DNA of 64,000 bases from Paracoccus sp041927875 (GTDB lineage: Bacteria > Pseudomonadota > Alphaproteobacteria > Rhodobacterales > Rhodobacteraceae), in NCBI RefSeq assembly GCF_041927875.1, contig NZ_JBHFHN010000002.1. One strand, 5' to 3'. The notes beneath the pieces are model-generated. The model saw only the letters and a program-made list of their open reading frames with translations, had not been told where the DNA came from and made no database searches. Shown one piece after another: positions 26,193-35,136 of this stretch. The position numbers and the translations under genes were made by a program. How positions within the stretch are numbered: position 1 is the stretch's first letter; each line of letters opens with the position of its first letter.

Positions 26193-26642
26193 ATGCCCCC
26201 GATCCGCCTGGCCGTGCGCGCCCTGATCCTGAACGCTGACCACCGGCTGTTGCTGGTCAACGCCTTCCCCGACGCCGCCGCGCCGCTGTGGGTCGCCCCC
26301 GGCGGCGGGATCGAGCCGGGCGAAGCCATCGAGGCCGCGCTGATCCGCGAGGTGGCCGAGGAGACCGGCCTGACCATCACCCCCGGCCCGCTGGCGCTGA
26401 TCGGTCAGTTCCACGACGAAGGCAGCGGCTTTCATCAGGTCGATCTGTTCTTTCGCGCCACCATCGCCTGCGGCAGCCTGCGGATGGCCGATCCGGCAGG
26501 CGTCGTTCACGCCTTTCGCTGGATCAGCCGCGCCGATCTGGCCGGGCAACCGCACGCGCCCACCGGCCTGGCCGATGCCGCCTGGGCAGCCCCCGGCCCG
26601 GCGATCCTTCACCCGCTTGAGGCGATGATCCGCCCGGCTTGA
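26193..26642 (+). CDS. Nudix hydrolase
   Basis: A 149-residue protein with a complete Nudix box: GGGIEPGEAIEAALIREVAE followed by ETGL (Gx5Ex7REuxEExGu), which binds Mg2+ for cleavage of nucleoside diphosphate-linked substrates. The start MPPIRLAVRALIL is chosen because the earlier frame overlaps the DUF1345 gene and because the -10-like hexamer sits 6 bases upstream. The substrate is unknown. Confidence 0.92.
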   Translation: MPPIRLAVRALILNADHRLLLVNAFPDAAAPLWVAPGGGIEPGEAIEAALIREVAEETGLTITPGPLALIGQFHDEGSGFHQVDLFFRATIACGSLRMADPAGVVHAFRWISRADLAGQPHAPTGLADAAWAAPGPAILHPLEAMIRPA

Positions 26643-26648
26643 TCCCCC

Positions 26649-26677
26649 TTCACGGCGCGCCCCGCCCGTGCCAGATT
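26649..26677 (+). promoter_or_regulatory. leaderless-type promoter of the FAD oxidoreductase gene
   Basis: TTCACG, 17 bp, CAGATT, then 6 bases to the ATG; the block CCAGATTGC is shared with the Nudix promoter. Confidence 0.5.
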
Positions 26678-26683
26678 GCCGCC

Positions 26684-27763
26684 ATGGATAGCGATTTTCT
26701 GATCATCGGCGGCGGCATCGCCGGCGTTTCGGCAGCCGCGCGGATCGCGCCTCTGGGCCGTGTCATCCTCGTCGAGGCCGAGGCGCATCTGGCCACCCAA
26801 TCCTCCGCCCGGTCGGCCGCGCTTTACGAGGCGACCTATGGCCCGCCGGTGGTGCGCGAACTGAACCGCGCCTCATTCGCGGATTATCAGGCCAGCGGCA
26901 CCCTGTCGCCGCGCGGCTTCATGCTGATCGGCGCGGTCGGCGGCGACGAGACCTTCGCCCGCGAATGCGCCGATTTCGAACTGACCGAAATGCCGCTGGA
27001 TCAGGCCCGCGCCATGGTGCCGATCCTGAACCCCGCCACCGTCGCCCGCGCCGCCTTTTCGCCCGATGCCTGGGACATCGACACCCATGCGCTGATCCAG
27101 ATGTTCCTGCGCCAGGCCCGCGCCGAGGGCGCGCAGGTCATCACCCGCGCCCCGGTCAGCGCCATCCGCCGCCTGCCGCAGGGCTGGGCGGTGACGGCGG
27201 GCGGGGACCAGATCACGGCCCGGGTGATCGTGAACGCCGCCGGGGCCTGGGCCGACCAGATCGCACAGATGGCCGGGATCGCGCCGATCGGCCTGCAACC
27301 CTATCGCCGCTCGATGGCGCGGATTCCGGCACCGGGCGGGCATGACCTGTCGGGCTGGCCGATGCTGGTCGGCCCAGGCGACACCTTCTATTTCAAACCC
27401 GACGCGGGCGCGCTGCTGGTCTCCCCCTGCGAGGCCGACCCGATGCCGCCCCATGACGCCTTTCCTGACGACATGGTCCTGGCCGAGGGGCTGGCGCGCT
27501 ATGAACACTACATGAGCGAGCCGGTGACGCGGCTGATCGCCAGTTGGGCCGGGCTGCGCAGCTTTGCGCCCGATCACAACCTGGTGCTTGGCCCGGATGC
27601 CACCGATGACGCCTTCGTCTGGGTCGCGGGTCAGGGCGGCTATGGGTTCCAGACCTGCCCCGCCGCCAGCCAACTGGTCGCCGACCGCATCGCGGGACGC
27701 ACATCCGCCCTGCCCGCACCGGTCGTCGCCGCCCTTGATCCCGCCCGCTTTTCGCGGCACTGA
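26684..27763 (+). CDS. FAD-dependent amino acid/amine oxidoreductase (DAO family)
   Basis: A 359-residue flavoprotein. The N-terminal Rossmann motif is DFLIIGGGIAGVSAAARI. A second FAD-contact region reads VIVNAAGAWADQIAQMAG. The C-terminal WVAGQGGYGFQTCPAAS is typical of DadA/glycine-oxidase-like DAO proteins. It likely oxidises an amino acid or secondary amine; the substrate cannot be told from sequence. The ATG chosen (MDSDFLIIGGG) lies 6 bases after a -10-like hexamer. The AhpD-like gene follows after 34 bp. Confidence 0.9.
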   Translation: MDSDFLIIGGGIAGVSAAARIAPLGRVILVEAEAHLATQSSARSAALYEATYGPPVVRELNRASFADYQASGTLSPRGFMLIGAVGGDETFARECADFELTEMPLDQARAMVPILNPATVARAAFSPDAWDIDTHALIQMFLRQARAEGAQVITRAPVSAIRRLPQGWAVTAGGDQITARVIVNAAGAWADQIAQMAGIAPIGLQPYRRSMARIPAPGGHDLSGWPMLVGPGDTFYFKPDAGALLVSPCEADPMPPHDAFPDDMVLAEGLARYEHYMSEPVTRLIASWAGLRSFAPDHNLVLGPDATDDAFVWVAGQGGYGFQTCPAASQLVADRIAGRTSALPAPVVAALDPARFSRH

Positions 27764-27797
27764 GGCGCCAGAACATATTCACGGAAAGGAACGTGTC

Positions 27798-28142
27798 ATG
27801 GGCTACAGCGACAAGCTGGCCGATCTGCGCAGCGATCTGCGCGCCCTGAACAAGGCCATCCCCGAGGCCGCGCAGGCCTTTGGCGGGCTGAACAAGGCCG
27901 TCAAGGAGGGCGGCACCCTGGGGCTGAAGGAAAAAGAGTTCGTGGCCCTGGGCATCGCCATCAGCCAACGCTGCGAGCCCTGCATCATGCTGCATGTCGA
28001 GGCGCTGATGAAGACCGGCGCCACGCGCGCGGAAATGTCGGATGTGCTGGCGATGGCCGTGCAGATGGGCGGCGGGCCGTCGCTGATGTATGCCAGCAAG
28101 GCCCTGGCCTGCTGGGACGAACTGACCGCCGCCAAGGGCTGA
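27798..28142 (+). CDS. carboxymuconolactone decarboxylase family (AhpD-like) protein
   Basis: A 114-residue protein starting MGYSDKLADLRSD, with an AAAGGA ribosome binding site. The redox motif is EFVALGIAISQRCEPCIMLH: a CxxC with a following His, as in AhpD alkylhydroperoxidase-like proteins. It is probably a small disulfide reductase or peroxidase partner. It follows the FAD oxidoreductase gene closely, so removal of H2O2 from that oxidase is one possible link (inference). Confidence 0.9.
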   Translation: MGYSDKLADLRSDLRALNKAIPEAAQAFGGLNKAVKEGGTLGLKEKEFVALGIAISQRCEPCIMLHVEALMKTGATRAEMSDVLAMAVQMGGGPSLMYASKALACWDELTAAKG

Positions 28143-28307
28143 TCCGGCCCAAGGACGCGGGGGCGGAACGCCCGCCCCCGCCCGCCTCACAGGATCGTGA
28201 TCCGCCGGATGCTGCCCGGCGCGACCATGGCGGGATGACACAGGCCCCACCACAGGGCAAAAGGGCCAAAAGGGGGCAAACCCCTCCCAACAGATGAGGC
28301 AGCAGAT

Positions 28308-29105
28308 ATGACCCGCCCCCTTCGGGCGCTTTTCAGCGTCCTGTTCGTGGTGATGCTTGGCCTGGGCCTGGCGGCCTGTGGCGGCCACCGCGGCGGCTAC
28401 CCCTCGGCCCCTGCCGGGGTCGGGCCGAATTTCGGCGACCGCAAGCCCCACCCCTGGAGCTTCCGCCCCCCCACCACCTATCCCGTCCATGGCATCGACG
28501 TATCCCGCTGGCAGGCGGGCATCGACTGGGGTGCTGCGCGCAATTCCGGCGTCTCCTTCGCCTTCATCAAGGCGACCGAGGGCGGCGACGTGGCCGACCC
28601 GATGTTCCTGGCCAACTGGATCGCCACCCAGCGGGCGGGCGTGATGCGCGGCGCCTATCACTTCTATTACTTCTGCCGCACCCCCGAGGAACAGGCAGCC
28701 TGGTTCATCCGCCATGTGCCCCGTTCCAGCGGTTCGTTGCCGCCGGTGCTGGACATGGAATGGACCAACTCGCGCAACTGCCCCGGCCGCCCGGCCCCCG
28801 CCGTGGTGCGCGACCACGCCAACCGCTTCCTGAACGCGCTTGAGCGCCATTACGGCCAGCGGCCGATCTTCTATACCACGCCCGATTTCTATGCCGACAA
28901 CGACCTGGGCCAGTTGCGGGCCGAGTTCTGGTTGCGCTCGGTCGCCGACCACCCTTCGGTGCGCTATCCGAACGAACGCTGGACCTTCTGGCAATATACC
29001 GGCACCGGCATCGTGCCGGGCGTGAATGGCGACACCGACATCAACGTTTTCGCGGGCAATGTCGCCAGCTATCAACGCTGGCTGAAACAGCGCACGGTTC
29101 GCTAA
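28308..29105 (+). CDS. glycoside hydrolase family 25 lysozyme-like lipoprotein
   Basis: A 265-residue protein with a lipoprotein signal (hydrophobic run ending LGLAAC; Cys24). The GH25 domain covers about residues 60-260: VHGIDVSRWQAGIDW, AFIKATEGG, GAYHFYYF, PPVLDMEWT with the Asp/Glu catalytic pair, and RWTFWQYTGTG. It should cut peptidoglycan glycan strands from the cell envelope. It is monocistronic with a strong terminator and is more likely a cell-wall remodelling enzyme than a phage lysin. Confidence 0.94.
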   Translation: MTRPLRALFSVLFVVMLGLGLAACGGHRGGYPSAPAGVGPNFGDRKPHPWSFRPPTTYPVHGIDVSRWQAGIDWGAARNSGVSFAFIKATEGGDVADPMFLANWIATQRAGVMRGAYHFYYFCRTPEEQAAWFIRHVPRSSGSLPPVLDMEWTNSRNCPGRPAPAVVRDHANRFLNALERHYGQRPIFYTTPDFYADNDLGQLRAEFWLRSVADHPSVRYPNERWTFWQYTGTGIVPGVNGDTDINVFAGNVASYQRWLKQRTVR

Positions 29106-29115
29106 GCGAAACGAC

Positions 29116-29146
29116 AAAGGGCCGCCCCACATCCGGGCGGCCCTTT
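29116..29146 (+). terminator. terminator after the GH25 gene
   Basis: A perfect 12-bp stem (29116-29127 with 29135-29146), A-run before and T-rich run after, 11 bp past the stop. Confidence 0.92.
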
Positions 29147-29193
29147 CTTCTTGGGTTAAATATCCTCGGGCGTTTGGGGGCCGACAGCCCCCA
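29144..29193. repeat. composite intergenic repeat, copy C
   Basis: A divergent core (TTTCTTCTTG then GGTTAAATATCC) is followed by TCGGG and a GC hairpin TGGGGGC, CGACA, GCCCCCA (29175-29193), between converging genes. Confidence 0.6.
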
Positions 29194-29198
29194 CGGCG

Positions 29199-31679
29199 CT
29201 ACCCATCCACGCGGATCCGCGCGTTTTCCGGATCATGCGGGCTGTCCACCGTCACTTCCGCATCCCACAAGTCGCCCAGCATCCGCACCTTCACGCGGGT
29301 GCCCGGCACCGCCAGATCGGGGCGCAGATAGCCCATGCCGATCTGCTTGCCAAAGGCCACCGAATAGCCGCCCGAGGTCAGCCGCCCGACCTTCACCCCA
29401 TCGACAAAGATCCCCTCCTTGCCCCAGGGGTCGGCATCGGCCGGCCCGTCGATCAGCAGCGTCACGCACAGCGACCGGATGCCCTTGGCCTGCATCGCCG
29501 CCTTGCCGCGGAACTCCTTGCCCAGATCGACAAAGCGATCCAGCCCGGCCTCCAGCGGCGTGGCGTCGCGGCCCAGTTCGGTGCCGAAGGCGCGATAGGA
29601 TTTCTCCTGCCGCAGCCAGTTCTGCGCTCGCGCGCCGACCAGCTTCAGCCCGTGTTTCTCGCCGGCCTTGACCAGCAGATCCCACAGATAGCGGCCAAAC
29701 TCGATCGGGTAATGCAGCTCCCATCCCAGTTCGCCCGTATAGGCCACGCGGATCGCGCGCACCGGGCACATGCCCAGCTCAATCTCGCGCATCGACAGCC
29801 AGGGGAAACGCTTGTTGCCCAGAACGGTGTCGGGGTCGGCATCCTTGACCACCTCGCGCAGGATCGCCCGCGCATTGGGACCGGCAAGCGCGAACACGCC
29901 CCATTGCGTCGTGATGTCCTGGATCACGACATCGCCGCCAAAGTCCTCGGCCGATTTCACCAGCCAGTCGCCGTCATAGGCGGTCCATGCCCCGGCCGAA
30001 ATCAGATAGTAATCATCCTCGGCCAGCCGCACGATGGTATATTCGGTGCGCGTCGTGCCCGCATCGGTCAGCGCATAGGTCAGGTTGATGCGGCCCACCT
30101 TGGGCAGCTTGTTGGTGGTCAGCCAGTCCAGAAACGCCGTCGCCCCCGCGCCCGTCACCCGGTGCTTGGTAAAGGCCGAGGCGTCGATCAGCCCGGCGGT
30201 GTCGCGGATCGCCTGCGCCTCATCACGTGCATAGTCCCACCAGCCGCCGCGCCGGAAGCTGCGGCTCGCGTGATCGTCAAAGCCCTGCGGCGCGTAATAG
30301 TTGGGGCGTTCCCAGCCGTTCACCTGCCCCATCTGCGCGCCCGCCGCGATCTGGCGATCATAGGCGGGGGCGGTGCGCAGCGGGCGGCAGGCTTCGCGTT
30401 CCTCATCGGGGTGGTGAAGGATGAAGACATGCTCATAGCATTCCTCATTCTTGCGCGCTGCGTATTCGGTGGTCATCCAGCCGCCGTAACGGCGCGGGTC
30501 AAGGGCCGCCATGTCGATCTCGGCCTCGCCCTCTACCATCATCTGCGCCAGATAATGCCCGACACCGCCCGCAGCGGTGATGCCGAAGGAAAAGCCCTCG
30601 GCCAGCCACATGTTGCGCAGTCCGGGCGCGGGGCCGACCAGAGGGTTGCCGTCAGGGGTGTAGCAGATCGGGCCGTTGAAATCATCCTTCAGACCGGCGG
30701 TTTCGCTGGTCGGGATGCGGTGGATCATGCTGGCGTATTCTTCCTCGATCCGGTCCAGATCAAGCTGGAACAGATCGGCGCGGAAGCTGCCGGGCACGTC
30801 ATACAGGAACCGCGCGGGGGCGTTCCTCTCATACGGCCCCAGAATCCAGCCGCCGCGTTCCTCGCGCACATACCATTTGGCATCGGCATCGCGCAGCACC
30901 GGATGCTCGGGGTTGCCCTCGGCGCGCCATTTCACAAGCGCGGGGTCGGGTTCGGTGACGATATACTGGTGTTCCACCGGGATCGCCGGGATCTTGATCC
31001 CCAGCAGCCGCGCGGTGCGCTGCGCGTGGTTGCCGGTGGCGGTGACGACATGTTCGGCGTGAACCTCGATCACCTCGCCCGAGGGGATCAGCATCCCGCC
31101 CTTTTCCACCATGCGTTCGCAGGTGACGATCCATTCCGAACCGGTCCAGCGATAGCCGTTGACCTGTATCTTGCGTTCGATGGTCGCCCCCGCCATCCGC
31201 GCGCCGCGCGCCATCGCCTGCGTCACATCGGCGGGGTTGATATAGCCGTCCTGCGAATGAAACAGCGCGCCCTTCAGATCCTCGGTCCGCACCAGCGGCC
31301 AGCGGGCCTTGATCTGGGCAGGCGTCAGGAACTCATGGTCAATGCCCACCGTTTCGGCGGTCGCGGAATACAGGCGGTATTCGTCCATCCGCGCGTCGGT
31401 CTGGGCCATGCGCAGGTTGCCGACCACGGCGAAACCGGCGTTCAGCCCGGTTTCAGCCTCAAGCCGTTTATAGAGCTTCACCGAATAATCGTGGATATGG
31501 CTGGCAGCGAAGTTCATGTTGAACAAGGGCAGCAGGCCCGCCGCGTGCCAGGTCGACCCGGCGGTCAGCTCATCGCGTTCGACCAGCATCGTATCCCAGC
31601 CGGCGCGGGCCAGGTGATAGGCGATGCCGCAGCCGACGGCGCCGCCACCGACGATCAGGGCTTTGACATGGGTTTTCAT
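29199..31679 (-). CDS. GcvT-type FAD-dependent oxidoreductase (dimethylglycine/sarcosine dehydrogenase-like)
   Basis: An 826-residue protein of the DMGDH/SARDH family. The N-terminal DAO domain begins ALIVGGGAVGCGIAYHLA; GSTWHAAGLL (His45) matches the site where FAD is covalently attached to His in DMGDH. A linker domain follows near 370-430. The C-terminal half is a GcvT-like tetrahydrofolate-binding domain (about 460-820) with GELGWELHYP, then LRQEKSYRAFGTELG and a GYSVAFGKQIGMGYLRPD segment. It would demethylate an N-methylglycine and pass the one-carbon unit to THF, as in glycine betaine catabolism. It is monocistronic; no bet or sox genes are adjacent. Confidence 0.92.
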   Translation of the reverse strand: MKTHVKALIVGGGAVGCGIAYHLARAGWDTMLVERDELTAGSTWHAAGLLPLFNMNFAASHIHDYSVKLYKRLEAETGLNAGFAVVGNLRMAQTDARMDEYRLYSATAETVGIDHEFLTPAQIKARWPLVRTEDLKGALFHSQDGYINPADVTQAMARGARMAGATIERKIQVNGYRWTGSEWIVTCERMVEKGGMLIPSGEVIEVHAEHVVTATGNHAQRTARLLGIKIPAIPVEHQYIVTEPDPALVKWRAEGNPEHPVLRDADAKWYVREERGGWILGPYERNAPARFLYDVPGSFRADLFQLDLDRIEEEYASMIHRIPTSETAGLKDDFNGPICYTPDGNPLVGPAPGLRNMWLAEGFSFGITAAGGVGHYLAQMMVEGEAEIDMAALDPRRYGGWMTTEYAARKNEECYEHVFILHHPDEEREACRPLRTAPAYDRQIAAGAQMGQVNGWERPNYYAPQGFDDHASRSFRRGGWWDYARDEAQAIRDTAGLIDASAFTKHRVTGAGATAFLDWLTTNKLPKVGRINLTYALTDAGTTRTEYTIVRLAEDDYYLISAGAWTAYDGDWLVKSAEDFGGDVVIQDITTQWGVFALAGPNARAILREVVKDADPDTVLGNKRFPWLSMREIELGMCPVRAIRVAYTGELGWELHYPIEFGRYLWDLLVKAGEKHGLKLVGARAQNWLRQEKSYRAFGTELGRDATPLEAGLDRFVDLGKEFRGKAAMQAKGIRSLCVTLLIDGPADADPWGKEGIFVDGVKVGRLTSGGYSVAFGKQIGMGYLRPDLAVPGTRVKVRMLGDLWDAEVTVDSPHDPENARIRVDG

Positions 31680-31819
31680 CCTTGGGCCTCATGCGCAGAT
31701 GGTTTGCCCCCTTGTGCCAGAGGCGGCACGGAACCGGCAAGAAAAGCCGACACCCCCGCGACGAAAACGACATCACAGGGCGCTTGACCGGACAAAGCGC
31801 CCGGCGCATCAACCGGCCC

Positions 31820-32242
31820 ATGACGCGCCCCGCCCGCCCCCTGCCGCCCTGCGCCCCCGGTCTTGCCGGGCGGCTGGCGATTGTGCTGGCACGGCTGGGG
31901 GTGATGGCGCTGATCGCGGCCAGCCTGATCGCGCCGGGGGTGATGCCCGCGCGTAACACCGGCGGCGTCTTGCAGCTGGAAATCTGCACCGGCCACGGCC
32001 CGGTCAGCATGACGCTGCCCAGCCCGGATGACCCCGCCCCCGATCACCGTGACGACAGCGCCGTGGCGGCGATCTGCGGTTTTGCCGCCGCCCAAGTCGC
32101 GGTCGTGCTGGCAGGCCAGACCCTGCCCCGCGCGCCCCTGCGCGCCGCCCGCGCCCGCCGCGCCCGGCCCGCATCCCGCCGCCCCGTTGCGCGCCGCCCG
32201 CTGCGGCCCTTTGCCGCCCGCGCGCCCCCGATCCTGTCCTGA
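31820..32242 (+). CDS. DUF2946-like membrane-anchored protein
   Basis: A 140-residue protein with one strong N-terminal hydrophobic helix (about residues 15-40), then LEICTGHGPVSM and a second short hydrophobic part with CGFAAAQ. The C-terminal 35 residues are Arg/Ala/Pro-rich. The ICTGHG motif after a helix resembles DUF2946, often found beside TonB-receptor or copper/iron genes. The start is not firmly set: no good ribosome binding site is seen and the frame is open upstream. It lies 38 bp before the PepSY gene, so the two probably form a unit. Confidence 0.6.
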   Translation: MTRPARPLPPCAPGLAGRLAIVLARLGVMALIAASLIAPGVMPARNTGGVLQLEICTGHGPVSMTLPSPDDPAPDHRDDSAVAAICGFAAAQVAVVLAGQTLPRAPLRAARARRARPASRRPVARRPLRPFAARAPPILS

Positions 32243-32280
32243 TCTGACCCCACCCATCTCAGACACGGACAGGAGGACAC

Positions 32281-33684
32281 ATGTCCAATCCCCAATCTGC
32301 GGGCGCCGCCGCGCCGCGCGCCAACAAACTGTATTTCGCCGCCTGGCGGTGGCACTTCTACGCAGGACTTTACGTCATCCCCTTCATCCTGATGCTGGCA
32401 ATCACCGGCACGGTGATGGTGGCGATGACCGCCTTCACCTCGGAATATGGCGACCGGATGGTGATCGACCCGGTGACCCGGCCGCTGCCGGTCGAGGCGC
32501 AGGCCCGCGCCGCGATGACCGATTATCCCGGCGCCACGATCAGCCAGTATATCGCGCCGCGCAGCGACACGAACCCGGCGATCTTTGGCGTCAAGACCGC
32601 CGATCAGACCCGGATCATCGCGCTGGACCCCGCCACCGGCGCGGTGCTGCGCGACACCCGCGAAGGCGACACATGGGAGGAGTTCGCCGATGCCCTGCAT
32701 GGCGAGCTGATGCTGGGCAAGCCTTGGGGCGATCTGCTGGTCGAGATCGCGGCCTCGCTGTCGGTGCTGCTTTTGGTCACCGGGCTATACCTCGCCTGGC
32801 CGCGCGACGGGCGCGGGCTGCGGGCGATGCTGGTGCCCGATCTGACTGCGCGCGGGCGCGGCCTGTGGAAGTCGGCTCATCTGGTGATCGGCACCTGGAT
32901 CAGCCTGTTCCTGCTGATGTTCCTGCTGTCGGGCCTGGCCTGGGCCGGGATCTGGGGCGGCAAGTTCGTGCAGGCCTGGTCCACCTTTCCGGCGGAAAAG
33001 TTCGACAACGTGCCGCTGTCGGATGCGCTGCACGCCAGCATGAACCACACCGCGGCCGAGACAGTGCCGTGGGTGCTGGAGCAGACGCCGATGCCCGCTT
33101 CGGGGTCGGAGGCGGGGGTGACGGGGCTGGCCCATGGCACGCCCGTCACGCTGGAGACCGTCGCCGCCCTGGCCCGCCAGATCGGCTTTGACGGGCGCTT
33201 TCAGCTTGCGGTGCCCGATGGCGACACCGGCGTCTGGACGATCTCGCGCGATAGCATGTCGAACGATTCGACCGACCCGACTAGCGACCGCACCGTGCAT
33301 GTCGACCGCTTCAGCGGGCGCATTCTGGCCGATATCCGCTTTGCCGATTACGGGCTGGCGGGCAAGACCATGGCCGTGGGCATTCCGCTGCACATGGGGC
33401 TGATGGGCACGCTGAACGCGGTGGCGAACATCCTGATCTGCGCCCTGCTGATCGCCGTTGCCGTCAGCGGCGCGGTGATGTGGTGGAAGCGCCGCCCGAC
33501 CGGCGCGGGGCGTCTGGCCGCGCCGCCGGTGCCAGTCGATGTGCCGCTGGCCAAGGGTGTGGTGCTGATCGCGCTTGCCCTGTCGATGGCCTTTCCGGTG
33601 CTGGGCCTGACGCTGCTGACCGTGCTGGTGCTGGACGTGGCCATCCTCAGCCGCATCCCGGCGCTGAAGCGCGCGCTGTCGTGA
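32281..33684 (+). CDS. PepSY-associated TM helix domain protein
   Basis: A 467-residue membrane protein with a strong ribosome binding site (AGGAGG). The first helix includes WHFYAGLYVIPFILMLAITG, the start of PepSY_TM proteins. Further helices lie near 160-180, 205-225, 375-400 and 425-450, with a large periplasmic part between. The LHMGLMGTLNAVANILIC segment near the C-terminus is also family-typical. Related proteins act as ferric-siderophore or iron reductases with cytoplasmic-membrane haem or flavin systems. The function here is inferred only to that level. A terminator follows. Confidence 0.88.
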   Translation: MSNPQSAGAAAPRANKLYFAAWRWHFYAGLYVIPFILMLAITGTVMVAMTAFTSEYGDRMVIDPVTRPLPVEAQARAAMTDYPGATISQYIAPRSDTNPAIFGVKTADQTRIIALDPATGAVLRDTREGDTWEEFADALHGELMLGKPWGDLLVEIAASLSVLLLVTGLYLAWPRDGRGLRAMLVPDLTARGRGLWKSAHLVIGTWISLFLLMFLLSGLAWAGIWGGKFVQAWSTFPAEKFDNVPLSDALHASMNHTAAETVPWVLEQTPMPASGSEAGVTGLAHGTPVTLETVAALARQIGFDGRFQLAVPDGDTGVWTISRDSMSNDSTDPTSDRTVHVDRFSGRILADIRFADYGLAGKTMAVGIPLHMGLMGTLNAVANILICALLIAVAVSGAVMWWKRRPTGAGRLAAPPVPVDVPLAKGVVLIALALSMAFPVLGLTLLTVLVLDVAILSRIPALKRALS

Positions 33685-33687
33685 ACA

Positions 33688-33711
33688 AAAGGGGGCCGTC
33701 AGGCCCCCTTT
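33688..33711 (+). terminator. terminator after the PepSY gene
   Basis: A 10-bp stem (33688-33697 with 33702-33711), GTCA loop, A-run and T-run ends, 3 bp after the stop. Confidence 0.9.
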
Positions 33712-33742
33712 ACCCGCCGCATGACTTCGGCCAACAAGGGCC

Positions 33743-35119
33743 ATGGCCAAGTCACCTGTGAAACCCCTTGCCTTTACCTGCGCCGAATGCGGCGCGGCCC
33801 ATCCGAAATGGTCGGGGCGCTGCGATGCCTGCGGCGGCTGGAACACGATCATCGAGGAAGCGCCGCTGTCGCAATCCGGCCCTGCCAGCCGCACCCTGGG
33901 CGCCGCGCGCGGCAAGCGCATCACGCTGACCGGCCTTGACACGGACGAAGCCCCACCCCCGCGCACCCTCTCTGGCATGGGCGAGTTCGACCGCGTTCTG
34001 GGTGGCGGGCTGGTTGCCGGATCCGCGATCCTTCTGGGCGGCGATCCGGGCATCGGCAAATCGACGATCCTGTTGCAGGCCACCGCGCGTTTCGCGCAGG
34101 CCGGGCTGAAATGCCTGTATCTCTCGGGCGAGGAAGCCAGTGCCCAGGTCAGGATGCGCGCCGCCCGTCTTGGCCTGGCCGAGGCCCCGGTGCTGCTGGG
34201 GGCCGAGACCAACCTGCGCGACATCCTGACCACGCTCGAGGCCGAGGCGCCGCAATTGGCGGTGATCGACTCGATCCAGACGCTCTGGGCCGATCATGTC
34301 GAGGCAGCGCCCGGCAGCGTCGGCCAGGTCCGCGCCGCCGTGCATGAGCTGGTCAGCTTTGCCAAACGCTCGGGCACCGCGATCATCCTTGTCGGCCATG
34401 TCACCAAGGACGGCCAGATCGCCGGACCCCGCGTCGTCGAACACATGGTCGATACCGTCCTGTATTTCGAGGGCGAGCGTGGCCACCAGTTCCGCATCCT
34501 GCGCGCCGTCAAGAACCGCTTCGGCCCCGCTGCCGAAATCGGCGTGTTCGAGATGACGGGCAGCGGGCTGGCCGAAGTCCCCAACCCTTCGGCGCTGTTT
34601 CTGTCGGAACGCGGCGCCGCGCCCGGATCGGCGGTCTTTGCGGGCATCGAAGGCACGCGCCCGGTGCTGACCGAGGTTCAGGCCCTCGTCGCCCCCTCCC
34701 CCCTGGGCAGCCCGCGCCGCACTGTCGTGGGGCTGGATGCGGGGCGCGTCTCGACCATCCTGGCGGTGCTGGAATCGCGCTGCGCCATCCCGTTCGCGGG
34801 CCTTGATGTCTTCCTGAACGTCGCGGGCGGCATGAAAGTGACCGAACCCGCCGCCGATCTGGCCATCGCCTGCGCGCTTCTGAGTGCGCGCGAAGATATT
34901 TCCCTCCCACCGGAATCGGTGATTTTCGGCGAAATCAGCCTGTCGGGCGCGCTGCGGCCGGTGGGACAGACCGAAAACAGGTTGAAAGAAGCCCAAAAAC
35001 TTGGTTTCTCTCGCGCGATTGTGCCCGATGCGACCAAGATCGAGGGCATGGATGGCATGAAACTGGATCGCGCGGCCGAGCTTGTTTCCCTTGTGGGCGA
35101 GATGTTCGGCGCCGGATAG
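33743..35119 (+). CDS. radA: DNA repair protein RadA
   Basis: A 458-residue RecA-like helicase that drives branch migration in recombinational repair. An N-terminal zinc finger has CAECGAAHPKWSGRCDACGG. The ATPase has Walker A GGDPGIGKST and the RadA-specific KNRFG motif in VKNRFGPAAEIGVFEM. The C-terminal Lon-like domain includes GLDAGRVSTILAVLESR. Length is normal. cvpA follows by 17 bp and purF after that, as in other alphaproteobacteria. Confidence 0.98.
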   Translation: MAKSPVKPLAFTCAECGAAHPKWSGRCDACGGWNTIIEEAPLSQSGPASRTLGAARGKRITLTGLDTDEAPPPRTLSGMGEFDRVLGGGLVAGSAILLGGDPGIGKSTILLQATARFAQAGLKCLYLSGEEASAQVRMRAARLGLAEAPVLLGAETNLRDILTTLEAEAPQLAVIDSIQTLWADHVEAAPGSVGQVRAAVHELVSFAKRSGTAIILVGHVTKDGQIAGPRVVEHMVDTVLYFEGERGHQFRILRAVKNRFGPAAEIGVFEMTGSGLAEVPNPSALFLSERGAAPGSAVFAGIEGTRPVLTEVQALVAPSPLGSPRRTVVGLDAGRVSTILAVLESRCAIPFAGLDVFLNVAGGMKVTEPAADLAIACALLSAREDISLPPESVIFGEISLSGALRPVGQTENRLKEAQKLGFSRAIVPDATKIEGMDGMKLDRAAELVSLVGEMFGAG

Positions 35120-35136
35120 CGACAGGAAAAGGACGA

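Noticed and set aside
28143..28307. GC-rich inverted repeat after the AhpD-like gene as a terminator
   Set aside because: The arms can pair, but no T tract follows and the base composition alone could explain it.
29235..31787. 850-codon frame opposite the DMGDH-like gene
   Set aside because: Antisense shadow; the minus-strand product is a clear multidomain enzyme.
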